Below are positions 21,890 through 31,658 of a DNA stretch of 64,000 nt, in pieces. This stretch comes from Brevipalpus yothersi (taxonomy: Eukaryota; Arthropoda; Arachnida; Trombidiformes; Tenuipalpidae). The notes under the pieces are model-generated. The model saw nothing but the letters and a program-made list of their open reading frames with translations. It had not been told where the DNA came from and made no database searches. The DNA lies in the NCBI GenBank assembly GCA_003956705.1, contig QZCP01000150.1, forward strand, positions 1 through 64,000, in the 5' to 3' direction. The position numbers and the translations under genes were made by a program. Within the stretch, counting starts at the first letter, position 1. Each line of letters starts with the position of its first letter.

Positions 21890-23585
21890 TCAGTCGCTGT
21901 CTGACTCACTTTCACCAAAAATCTCCTCTTGCGGCTTTCTCTTTACGCTTGGCTCCTCCATCTCTTCATCACTTCCACTGGAGCTCGACCCACTTGCACT
22001 TTCACTAGAAGGACTAGTCTCTCTTGAACGTTTCTTTCCTTTTGACTCCTCATCATCCTCTTCCTCTTGGCCACCTCGTTCTTCCTCTTCGTCGTTCCTG
22101 TTTGATTCTTGGTCGTCTTCGTCATTGTTTCTCTCTTCCTCCTCCTCATCATCCAATGGTTTCTCTATCGCTCTCATTCGGAGCCTTTGAAGATGTTCTT
22201 CTTGCTCAGCTGGAGGCCTATGTTTCACAATCAGTTTAGAATTGGATGCATGAGATTCTGTTTTGCTTCTCCTTTTACTAAGTCTAACTCTAGTATCTAA
22301 TTCATTATAATAAACTCTTTTATCGTTATCATCGAAAATGAAAAAGTAATTCTCTTCATATCCTTTGGAAGTTTTACTCTTAACATTCCAGTTGTATTCT
22401 CTGGCCATATCATACTCATATTCTTCACCTGCAAATAAGAAGCGCGTAATCAAGCATTAGTTAGCGAAGATATTCCCCCAATCGATACAAGTGCGATAAC
22501 TCTCAAACGTAAACTTACCTTCGACATATTCTACTCCTAATTCTTTGTCTCGCTTTCTCTTTTCAAGAGTTTCTTTGGTGGGTAAGAAATAAGCGACAAA
22601 CTGTTCGCCACTTTCATCCATAACACCTCGCACCATAGCCTGTCTCATCTCTTCAGACTGAGACATTGGAGCAGGATCTGCATCAAATTGTACTTGAGCG
22701 AAAGGATATTTCCATCTTTCAAAATCAGGAAAGACATCATAAATGGCCACGGGTACAACTCCTTTCTTGCTATGATGCTCGGTTATTGGCTTCTTTGCAT
22801 CTTCAAAAGTTTTATCAATAGCCGCAATCTGTCCCTCTTTATCCAAATAAAGGGGATCTTCTTTCATCTTCTTTTTAACATTATAACCAACCCTGATAAA
22901 ATGAGAATAGTTTGCACATTAATCGAGAGTTGAGAAATGACATAAAAAAATCATCGTACTTAGTTTCCGTTTTTTCACTACATGCACCATATCTATTGAA
23001 TTCAGTGGAAATATATTCAGTCTTTTTAAGCCATGGAATAACTTTGTTGTGTTGTCTAGATCTTTTGGCATCATTTTGTGGTGTCACTTCTTCTTCGAGA
23101 AGTTTTTCATCTTCCAATGGAAGAGGCATCACACCACCATGAGCATGATATTCGGGAGGTATCATGTAAATGTCCAAATCAACAAGATCAACATTGACTC
23201 CAAGATCATGTTCGGTGAGCAAATCATGCTTATGATGCTTTTCCAGTGATGTTGGTTTGTATTGAACAAATCGATTTGGATCGAATGGATATGTGATAAA
23301 CTTTGGATCAAATGGAAAATCTGGCAAAGTGTTGTTGTACTTGACACGACATATTAGGCCCTTCTCATCGGTTCTAGATCACAAATTAACAGAGATAAGA
23401 AGGAAAGATGCGGAAAAAAATTATCAATACATCATAATCTTATCCACTATCAAGAGGAAAGGATTAACATCTGATCGAAAAAGTGAATGTTTCCGATAAT
23501 AGTGACAAAAAAATCAAGATAAAATCGTGATAAAATGAGCTCACTTTTTGGGATCCTTCTGTTGACGAGACATTATTGGAGGCAT
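21890..23585 (-). CDS. PAF1: PAF1, RNA polymerase II-associated factor 1 homologue
   Basis: Four exons join in frame: 23585-23545, 23373-22960, 22892-22519, 22428-21890, giving 455 residues (human about 531). It is the scaffold of the Paf1 elongation complex, which works with Pol II on histone H2B ubiquitination and H3K4/K79 methylation. Family signatures are GLICRVKYNNTLPDFPFDPK at the N terminus, then VDLVDLDIYMIPPEYH, SRQHNKVIPWLKKTEYISTE, and, late in the protein, MAREYNWNVKSK, NYFFIFDDN and VYYNELDTRVRLSKRR. The C terminus is a Glu/Asp/Ser-rich acidic tail ending GESESDSD, as in other animals. The first Met is at 23585 (MPPIMSRQQKDPKK) with an alternative Met five codons in. It is divergent from NDUFB9. 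Confidence 0.95.
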
Positions 23586-23954
23586 ACTGGATCACTATGC
23601 ACCGTCAATCACCTTAAATCAAATGTAACAAGAAAACACGCACACATATGTACACAATTACATGTTATTAAATTAAATCAACTAAAATAATCACCAAAAT
23701 TTGATCATGATAAACCGGCAAATGAATTAAATGAACTGATAAAATCGAGAATGTTTTCTTTTGCAAGCGAAAAATTTTCTGTTGATACCTCAGTAACGCT
23801 ATCTACTGGGCAAGTGTTTTTCGTTAATGTTTATATTTTCGTTGAAAATTGAAAGATCATAAAAATTGTTTTGCCATTGTTTTTCTTGATTGAATTTGAT
23901 CCAGTTCAATCAACCGTGTCTGTGGGTGGATAGAAAGATTGATTGTTGTTGATA
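23586..23954. promoter_or_regulatory. Probable bidirectional promoter, PAF1 / NDUFB9
   Basis: 369 bp between the start codons of two divergent genes; both transcripts must start here unless further 5' exons exist. No core motif is clear by eye. Confidence 0.55.
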
Positions 23955-24724
23955 ATGGCCTCCAGAAAATGGCCCAAAACAACGCTTATGAATTCTTATT
24001 TTGTACAAAAAGAGCCAATTTTTAAATTACATCCACTAACACACAAGCAAAAGGTTTTAGATTTGTATCGAGATGCTATGAGAGCTATTCGATGGAGAGA
24101 TTATAAGTTTCCATTCCCAAATAAGATGTAAGTAATTTGCAGATAGGTTTTGATGGCCAAAGATCTCTAATGCTATGTGTTTGTTTTACAGTTGGGATGA
24201 AAGACATTTGCTGCTCAAGTTGAGGAAAAGATTTGAGGATAATCGTAATATTAAAGATTATCGTGTTGCCAAAAGGCTGCTGGAAGATGGTAAACAAGAA
24301 TTGTTCGATAATCGACCTCTGCCGGTTCAATGTAGGTTTTTTTTCTGTTGATGTTTACTGATTCTTTTGACTGATGAGAGGAATTTTTCATGATATTATA
24401 GGGACATATTCTCCTGGTGGTTGCCAATATTGTCCACAATATCACAATGTACCTGATACCATGTTGGATCTATGGCATCCACTGGAAAAATCGCAATATC
24501 CTTACTTTTTTGCTCGAAGAGAACAGCGTAAATTGGAATACATAAAGATGTACGAAGCAGAGTGGGGCAAAGCTGAAGATCTAATAGGTCTTGAGAAAGG
24601 GCCAGATGGTGGCAAAGATTACCATAAATTGATCGAAGAGTTCATGGAGGATGTAATTAAAATGGATAAAGTTTACGATGCCAAAATAGAGGAAGAGAAA
24701 AATAGAAAAGCAATCGAAGCATAG
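23955..24724 (+). CDS. NDUFB9: NDUFB9, complex I LYR-motif accessory subunit (B22)
   Basis: Three exons join in frame: 23955-24127, 24192-24331, 24402-24724, giving 211 residues (human 179). NDUFB9 is an accessory subunit of the mitochondrial complex I membrane arm and belongs to the LYR family (LYRM3), which binds the mitochondrial acyl carrier protein. The N-terminal block THKQKVLDLYRDAMRAIRWR carries the LYR motif in its LYR form, followed by the helical LLLKLRKRFEDNRN and the diagnostic YSPGGCQYCPQYHNVPDTMLDLWHP and ARREQRKLEY regions. The extra length is a charged C-terminal extension and a longer N terminus. AATAAA at 24806-24811 is a suitable poly(A) signal about 80 bp past the stop. 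The next gene, SNRPC, is convergent. Confidence 0.95.
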
Positions 24725-25130
24725 TTATAGTGAATATGATTTATTATTAGACCCCATTTGTTGGTGTTTATCTGGTGTATGTCTCTCAGAATTACCTTGA
24801 AATTCAATAAAATGGATAGACCCAGAAACTTTAGGAAAATGAGTAAAATTCTTCAGTATAATTCTCATCACCAAAATCTTGATAGATCACGTTTTCGTTT
24901 CTTATCAAATGGAGGATATTCGATAAGAAAATGCGATGGTACTGATCGGAACTTGTCGTTAGCATTTTCATTCACTTCGTTAGAGGATTTAATCCTTGAA
25001 CCAGGATAATTTCAAGAACTCGAAGAATGAATCTTTCAAGTTTCACGAGTCGTTAAGGTGTAGAATTTGATTAAGAAAGGATTTTTATGAGCTGATCTGT
25101 TACATATGATGATTTTACTAGCAAAAAAGT
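24725..25130. other. Convergent 3' flanks of NDUFB9 and SNRPC
   Basis: Contains the AATAAA at 24806-24811 for NDUFB9. The minus-strand AATAAA of SNRPC overlaps its own stop codon at 25130-25135. A short open frame at 24758-25009 is not recognisable. Confidence 0.6.
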
Positions 25131-25573
25131 TTATTGATCGAATTTGCGTATATTTGGTGGAGGTCTCATTCCAGTGGGAATCATATTCGGTGGTATCATA
25201 GGCGGAGGTACCATTAATGATGGTGGAGGAATCATTGGATTGAATGTTGGTGCTGGTGGCACAACAGCAACTTGCGGTTTTGTGGCCATCTTTTGAGCAG
25301 TGAATGCAGCGGCTATAACAGAGAAAAATAGATCATATTCCATAAATATTACACAATATTCACATTCAAGAAAGAAATTCCATATCTTTGGAAGAAAAAA
25401 ACAATGAACTTACTTGTAGCATCAATTAAAGATTGTGCTCGTTCTTCCATCCATTTTTGATAATAAAAGCGCACATTCTCCTTATGTTTACGTCCAGAAC
25501 AATGAGTCTTTCTTACACTAGGCGAATCATGTGTCAAATAAGTGTCACAATAATCACAATAATATTTGGGCAT
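25131..25573 (-). CDS. SNRPC: U1 small nuclear ribonucleoprotein C (U1-C)
   Basis: Two exons join in frame: 25573-25414 and 25312-25131, giving 113 residues. The N-terminal matrin-type C2H2 zinc finger is nearly invariant: MPKYYCDYCDTYLTHDSPSV then RKTHCSGRKHKENV, with Cys6, Cys9, His24 and His30 as zinc ligands, followed by YYQKWMEERAQSLID. U1-C is needed for U1 snRNP to recognise 5' splice sites. The second exon encodes the usual Pro/Met-rich tail, here with only about 60 residues, shorter than the human tail (whole protein 159). The poly(A) signal AATAAA overlaps the TAA stop, implying a very short 3' UTR. It is divergent from paralogue C. Confidence 0.97.
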
Positions 25574-26015
25574 GATTAGGATGATCAGATGACAAACCAG
25601 TAGCAATCAGTAGCATTGATAGTTCAAAACAACAACATCAACATTATTTACTTTCAAGTACTCAACTCAACATATGCTCTGCACATTGTGTTTGCGCTGT
25701 GATTAAAGTGTTGAATGAAGGCGCCAAAAATACAAGTCTTGATCAACTGATTTGATATTAACTTAATCGAGCGAATCAATTTATTATTTACGAGGAATAA
25801 ATTTCATTTCCTTGAGTAAATCAAGTAAATTCTATGGTAAAAATTTGATTAAGTGCGAGCGAGATCAACTTATCGAAGCTGTTCTTCACTAGGATTAATA
25901 TTTCTAATAATTAAGTTTGCATATGAATCGAATTGGTTAAGAAATCCCAGCAAGAAATTAACTTTTCATCAAATTATCAGTTTTTTAACTATTTACTGAT
26001 TACTGTGGAGCTATT
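25574..26015. promoter_or_regulatory. Probable bidirectional promoter, SNRPC / paralogue C
   Basis: 442 bp between divergent start codons. AT-rich; no core element can be called with confidence. Confidence 0.5.
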
Positions 26016-27716
26016 ATGGATTCGATCCGTATTTTTTGTTGCGCAACATTAATTGCGACAGCTCTTTGCTACAATTTAAAAGATTTTATCATATACAATG
26101 ATCTATTCATCAGTCCTATTGCCTGGAACACTGATGATTTCACAATCATGTTCAGATCTAACCGCACTCAAGTCAACCTCGCAGCTCTCGAAATGACCTT
26201 AGATCAATTGTTTATTTCCAGCATGTTTCTTGTTGGGAAAGATAGAAATTCACTAGTGATCAAATTGAACAACACCATAAAAATTATTGATCTCCCTTCA
26301 ACGTCAAATTTGAAAAAATTCGAAAGTCCTGAAAGAAAAAATTTCGTTTATGCTCCTCAAACGAATGCGGATCGCCTTTGGCGTTTTGAGCAGCTCGAGT
26401 ATAACTCCGACGAAAAACGAAAATTCGTTCTTGTTGAGAGTGTCAACTTTGAGGGAGAAGTAGATCCCCCGAGTGCTAGTCTCGAACTAACACTCAAAAA
26501 TGAAAGAAGTTGGGAATTCATTTCCATGTTTGAATGGGAGGGAACGATTTATGCTTCTTTTGTTTTCCGACCTGAAATATCAATCGTAATTAGTGTTGAC
26601 CCTCTAACAGATGAAAAAAATGCAAGTCTTGATAGATTAATCAAAGCATTCTTGCCTGATATTACCAAACTTAAATCAATGACTCTAATACCTTCAAAAA
26701 AGCCTCTAATCAACATGAAAACTGAGTCAGCTATTTATTCTGGCGATTTTATAAAGATATTATCCTCATTTCCAGAACTTTTAGAGTCTTGCTCGCAGGA
26801 GCAGCGAACTTTCTGTGATCTTTCTGCCTATCTCAGCAAGGATCGCCCCCCACCCAGTGACTATTGTAAAAAAGATAGAATACCAATTTTTATAAGCAAT
26901 GAAGTGGAAATCAAACAATGTCTAGTATTGGGCAAATTAAACTCTCCCCTTTCCTATCACTTATCTCATGGTGTTGACAAGAATGCACTAATAGTCACAG
27001 GAGAAAATAAGCTCCGAATTTGCAAGTTTCCGAAATGTCCCCAAGGAATCGATGAATTCCTAAGAAATTGTGACATCTACAATCTCACCCAAGGGACTTT
27101 CTTGCAGCCTTCTTTAGACACCAGAACAGCAAACCTCATTCTTCCCATCAAAAAAGAGAATACTATCAATCAACTAATTTTTCCTATCATCCAACCAAGT
27201 GATCTTTTAAACTGCCCAAATTGCATGATCCTTGGCTACCATCACGATTTCACTTGGTCCCAGAGCTCGGGCTGTTATAAAAAGGGGGATTCGAACGTAT
27301 CGCAAGTCAACGTCTGTAAACGCGAAGCTGTTTGCACCCGACAACTCACAGGCAAAGATCAAGTTGAACTCACCATTCAATTTGACTACGAACTTCAGGT
27401 CGACTTTGGTGAGGTAGCCTTCGTAGTAATTGATGGTACAAGATATAACACCATCAGCACGAAGACTAACGCCTACAAGGCTATCGTGCCTAACAAAGAG
27501 GCTCGAATTTTTCGAATTGAAATCTGGCGATCAACGGGGAGGCCTATGGAAACATCATTCCGAGTGATAGAAGAAAAAGTCGTGAGAGAAAATTATTGGG
27601 CCATTATTTTTCTCATCCTAACAGTTTTACTCTTCGCTTGGTTGGTTATTTCGAATGTTCTCATGATAATTAGTCGATTGAGTGACAAAAGCAAATCCAA
27701 GGAAAACTCACCTTAA
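26016..27716 (+). CDS. Single-pass membrane protein with divergent Sema-like region and PSI-like domain (paralogue C)
   Basis: Intronless frame of 566 residues, paralogous to genes A and B but inverted and about 8 kb away. A signal peptide covers about residues 1-19 (MDSIRIFCCATLIATALCYN). The order matches B: a propeller-like region with FVYAPQTNADRLWRFEQL and ISMFEWEGTIYASFVF, a PSI-like motif (LNCPNCMILGYHHDFTW), a beta-rich module (LTIQFDYELQVDFGEVAFVV... IEIWRSTGR), a transmembrane helix at about 528-551 and a tail of only about 15 residues. It lacks B's 80-residue Ser/Pro tail, so any signalling through that tail is lost. Relative to A and B it has lost two PSI cysteines (the first, and the one before the Trp). 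Ligand and function are unknown. Confidence 0.8.
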   Translation: MDSIRIFCCATLIATALCYNLKDFIIYNDLFISPIAWNTDDFTIMFRSNRTQVNLAALEMTLDQLFISSMFLVGKDRNSLVIKLNNTIKIIDLPSTSNLKKFESPERKNFVYAPQTNADRLWRFEQLEYNSDEKRKFVLVESVNFEGEVDPPSASLELTLKNERSWEFISMFEWEGTIYASFVFRPEISIVISVDPLTDEKNASLDRLIKAFLPDITKLKSMTLIPSKKPLINMKTESAIYSGDFIKILSSFPELLESCSQEQRTFCDLSAYLSKDRPPPSDYCKKDRIPIFISNEVEIKQCLVLGKLNSPLSYHLSHGVDKNALIVTGENKLRICKFPKCPQGIDEFLRNCDIYNLTQGTFLQPSLDTRTANLILPIKKENTINQLIFPIIQPSDLLNCPNCMILGYHHDFTWSQSSGCYKKGDSNVSQVNVCKREAVCTRQLTGKDQVELTIQFDYELQVDFGEVAFVVIDGTRYNTISTKTNAYKAIVPNKEARIFRIEIWRSTGRPMETSFRVIEEKVVRENYWAIIFLILTVLLFAWLVISNVLMIISRLSDKSKSKENSP

Positions 27717-30619
27717 AGCGTTGCTCTCTCTTGACTTGAAAGTTTTAAATGATTCCAAGCCATTTTCCATATTCTGTGGTTGTAAAAGTTCGATTTTGAG
27801 AGATATGAATTCTCCTTCGATTGATTTCTCTATAGCAGAAAGAATGTATTGTTCCAATTTGATTTTATTATTTTTGTGCTCATAGAAGCAAAGGAAAGTG
27901 ATGAATTCGAAGTTTTCACACTCTTTTGAGATTCCATTGAATTGTTTTCCCAACTATAAGAAAAATAAGATTCAGAAATTTTATTTTCATCTAATAATTC
28001 TCTTTTCTCATCTTGAAGATGAACTTACATGGAACCTAAATTCTCTAGAATCGAAGACGTGATCATTTGAAAAGTTTCTCAAACAGATAATAATCCAAAA
28101 TAAACTTCGTAGTTAGTTTGAAATGCTTTGAGAAAAAAATATCCATCATAGAAAGATGAGTTACATAACTCTTTTCTTATCTTCCAATAAACTGGTATAA
28201 CAGTTCCCACTAAACTACGGACAAAATAAATGAACGTTTTGACTATTATTCCTCAGCCCTAATTGAAGCCCATTTTTCGGTTGAAGATGCCTAATTTTCA
28301 ATTCACAAGACCAGGATTTTATCTAAACCTAAACTCAACCAGTCATTTCAATATGCATAAGAATGATGGATTTCTCAAAGCTTACTTGACCATTCACCAG
28401 AAAAGAGTATTGACCGTTTACAATAGAAATGTAAGCCTATGGAGAGGAAAATAAGATGCTTAACTTCCAACAGTGAATACTAGATCATTTCCTCTTCCAC
28501 CAACTCAATCAAATTTCATCGATGTTTCGTAATCTCGTACACATCAAGAGCGATTCATCCATATTGCACATTCATATATTGTAATTTCTCTTTCAACGTG
28601 TATGTACTCTCAGCATGGAGCGGAAATGTTTCCATTCATCATGGCAATTTTTCAATCTTTGGATTCACTTTCACTGGAACCAATAGTTCAGCACGCTACT
28701 TGAATTTGGAATCATTTGCATAATCATCACAGAAGGTACCGGATATTGTTTCAAATGAACGAAAAAAGATGAGAATGGATTATGAAACCTTGATTGTGGG
28801 CCCAAGTGAAGAGAGAAAGAGAAAAGTTTGTCACTTTTGTGTCTGTTGTATAGCCTAAGGTGATGAAAGTTTTGCTGCAATTAAGTGACCAATAAACAAA
28901 AACTAATCTAATTACGTGACAAGAATTTTTTTTGTGATATCAACAAAGCAAAGTTCATCCCATCCTTTTTTTGTGTATATCCGTGAATATGGACAGTGTT
29001 GACCGTTGAAAAAAAAGATTGATCTGGTCCTCCTTTCAACCTCGAACCCATTTTTCCGTTCTAGTTACACTTGATTCAGACTCACATACAAGTGACAATA
29101 TCAACACGACGGAAGCTCTAATCGAGATCATCTCAATGGGTGGACAAGAGTGTTAATTGTTCATTCATGTCAACAGCTTATTCACTGTTTATTCAATATT
29201 TATAACAGTTTCCATTTAAATCGAGTCAATTAAGTCGATCATTTAAATAATTTATTCATATATCAATCGAATAGTATGTTTTCATACATGTAATGTAAAG
29301 AGAGAGAAAGTGGTCTGAAATTCTGTCTCGATATGGAACTTCTGAAATTATTCTTGATGTTTGCCCTTTGATCAAAAGTTGTTGAGAATTTTGAACTTTT
29401 ATCATGATTCATAGTGATTTTTGCCCTCTATTCCCATGGATTTTGGACAATAATGGCTCAAAAAATTTCACTTTCTAGTAAATTGTTAAGCTCAAGACGT
29501 ATCAAGATTCAATAAAAAGTTTTCTTAACAACCTTAGCTGATCAGATCGGTAACGTTGAAATGTATTATTCCCTTATATTATACAATGCTTGCTCAAATA
29601 CCTTGAGAATTATCATAGTCATACTTTTTCCTTTTCATCATCGAGCTAGATTAATTACCTTGAGAAACCCTCAGTAAATGAATTTGAATGTTCAACTCTA
29701 TGAGGCATTCATGAAATCAGTAAAGTTTTGTCCGACAACAATCTGATTCAATGGAAGACAAATAAAATAAATTTTTTTTCAATCCATTCATTTTGAATGT
29801 CAAAAACAGCAAAAACAAGAAGCAATCTTTGTCCATGTTACTGATGTTCTGTTTCTTGACCAATTCATTAATATGAACTTGATGAGTACAAAAAATTGGA
29901 CAAACTTTCTCCCCTCTTGGCTGAGTTTCATCTTGTGACAATTGAAAAAAGCAAGGCTAATAGTCGGCAAAATACAGGAGAATGTTATCAAAGACGATTT
30001 GGTTACGATAAAATGTATAGTGAAAGCGAATATTTAAATGACCACAAACGACAACAATGATGATTAAGATGGCCTTTAACTGGTCGATTGAAAAAAAATA
30101 CTACCTTCTTAGTAAGCTGAATGTCCATCTTGATTGTCCTCACGAATGCTACCAGTTTAGGGTTAAGCTAAATCTTGATTATATTTTTGCGTTTACAACA
30201 CAATGAACAGTTACATGGGTCCATATGATCAGGATTACAATTAAATTATGCTTCCATTGTACGTACACATTATCTTCATCATCTTATTCTTTTTTTCTTC
30301 TCCATCTCTTTCACTTTTTCTTTAAGCCTCATCTACATTGATGTGTGTACGTCAGAAAGCATTTTGGTCCAAACACGTAGCCTTAAAAGTATACGTGCTC
30401 AAGCCCATGGCAATTCTCAACCAAAATTTGCATTAATTATGTAGTTTGATGAAAAATCCTTCACTTCCATACAGAAAGTGAAAATAACATGAATTCATTC
30501 ATCTGAATTGTGAAAAGTTTCTAAAATTCATTTGCACCAGTGAAAGTAGTTTCGTTTCTGATTATATCAACCCTTCATAATTTCTCTCTCTTCCTTCTCA
30601 GCCCTTTTCTATTATACTG

Positions 30620-30622
<3 letters not shown>

Positions 30623-30677
<55 letters not shown>
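30623..30677. repeat. (TC)n microsatellite
   Basis: About 27 TC units; complementary to the AG tract at 30920-30965, 242 bp away. Confidence 0.96.
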
Positions 30678-30680
<3 letters not shown>

Positions 30681-30915
30681 TCTGACTAGTGAGAAAAAGT
30701 TTTGATGATGAAAAATCAGTCATGCAAATGAATGATCATGTTGAATAAGGATGCAACACTGGAAAAGATGTATGAGCCCAGGTAAAAGATGGTGGAAATG
30801 AAAAAAGAAATCAAAAATAGGAGAGGCCAGAGGTTGTGGGCTTGAGAGCGGAAATAGAAAAGATTGAACGCTGAAGAAAAAGAAAGAGAAATCGATGGGA
30901 AAAGGCTTCATATGT

Positions 30916-30919
<4 letters not shown>

Positions 30920-30965
<46 letters not shown>
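30920..30965. repeat. (AG)n microsatellite
   Basis: About 23 AG units, facing the TC tract at 30623-30677 as an inverted pair. Confidence 0.96.
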
Positions 30966-30967
<2 letters not shown>

Positions 30968-31658
30968 AATGAAAAAGAATGAATATGAATACTGATGAGA
31001 ATTCAGTGGGTGGTGCTTTGATCACGCTTCAAGTGGGGTCATCAAAGAAGAGAGGGAGAGAGAGAGAGAAAGGATGAGAGAAAGAGAGAGGAGAGAGTTT
31101 AGGGAATGGATGAGAGCGAGAGCATCGTAAGCCAAAAAAGTTATCTCTCAACATTTTAATTGTTGCACTCAATGAATCTGGTCAACAATCAGTTGAACGT
31201 TGGAATCGTTCTCAAAAGAAAAAGTGACCTTCCTTCGCTGGATCGTCGACTAGTTTGTATATTGTCCACTTCAAGTGATCTTCTGTGACCAAGTTCGTTG
31301 TGAACTCGAGTGGCTTCGTTGAAAAGAAAACTTTCGCTTTTATCAACTTCCGCTATTCAGTATTGTCATTGTTTCATCCATGGACTTATATTTTGTTCCA
31401 ATGTCCACTTGAATTGTGACTGGTTGGCCTTTGGCATTTTCCTTAAACAATTTGCTTGAGTGATTATGATGATCATGCATCACAAATTATCTTCAGAAGC
31501 TCCAATGTGGAAATGATCAGCCCAATGATTATCCATGTATTTTGTTCCATAGAATTATGTTGATGAAAAATCGATCAGTTTAGCTTGGATTGTGATCTAC
31601 TTGGTGGAAATACTTCTAATCAACTATCAAAATTTGGAAAAGTTTTCAAGCCTTTGCA

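Larger units (their letters stand above)
27717..31658. other. Gene-poor region upstream of the CUB gene
   Basis: Almost 4 kb without a recognisable gene; frames are short and have no domain signature. It contains TC and AG tracts near 30623-30677 and 30920-30965 and presumably the promoter and 5' leader of the CUB-array gene. Confidence 0.6.

Noticed and set aside
27281..27305. tRNA B-box-like sequence (GTTCGAATCC on the minus strand); also at about 14350
   Set aside because: Both lie inside conserved coding sequence of the Sema/PSI-like genes and have no cloverleaf around them.
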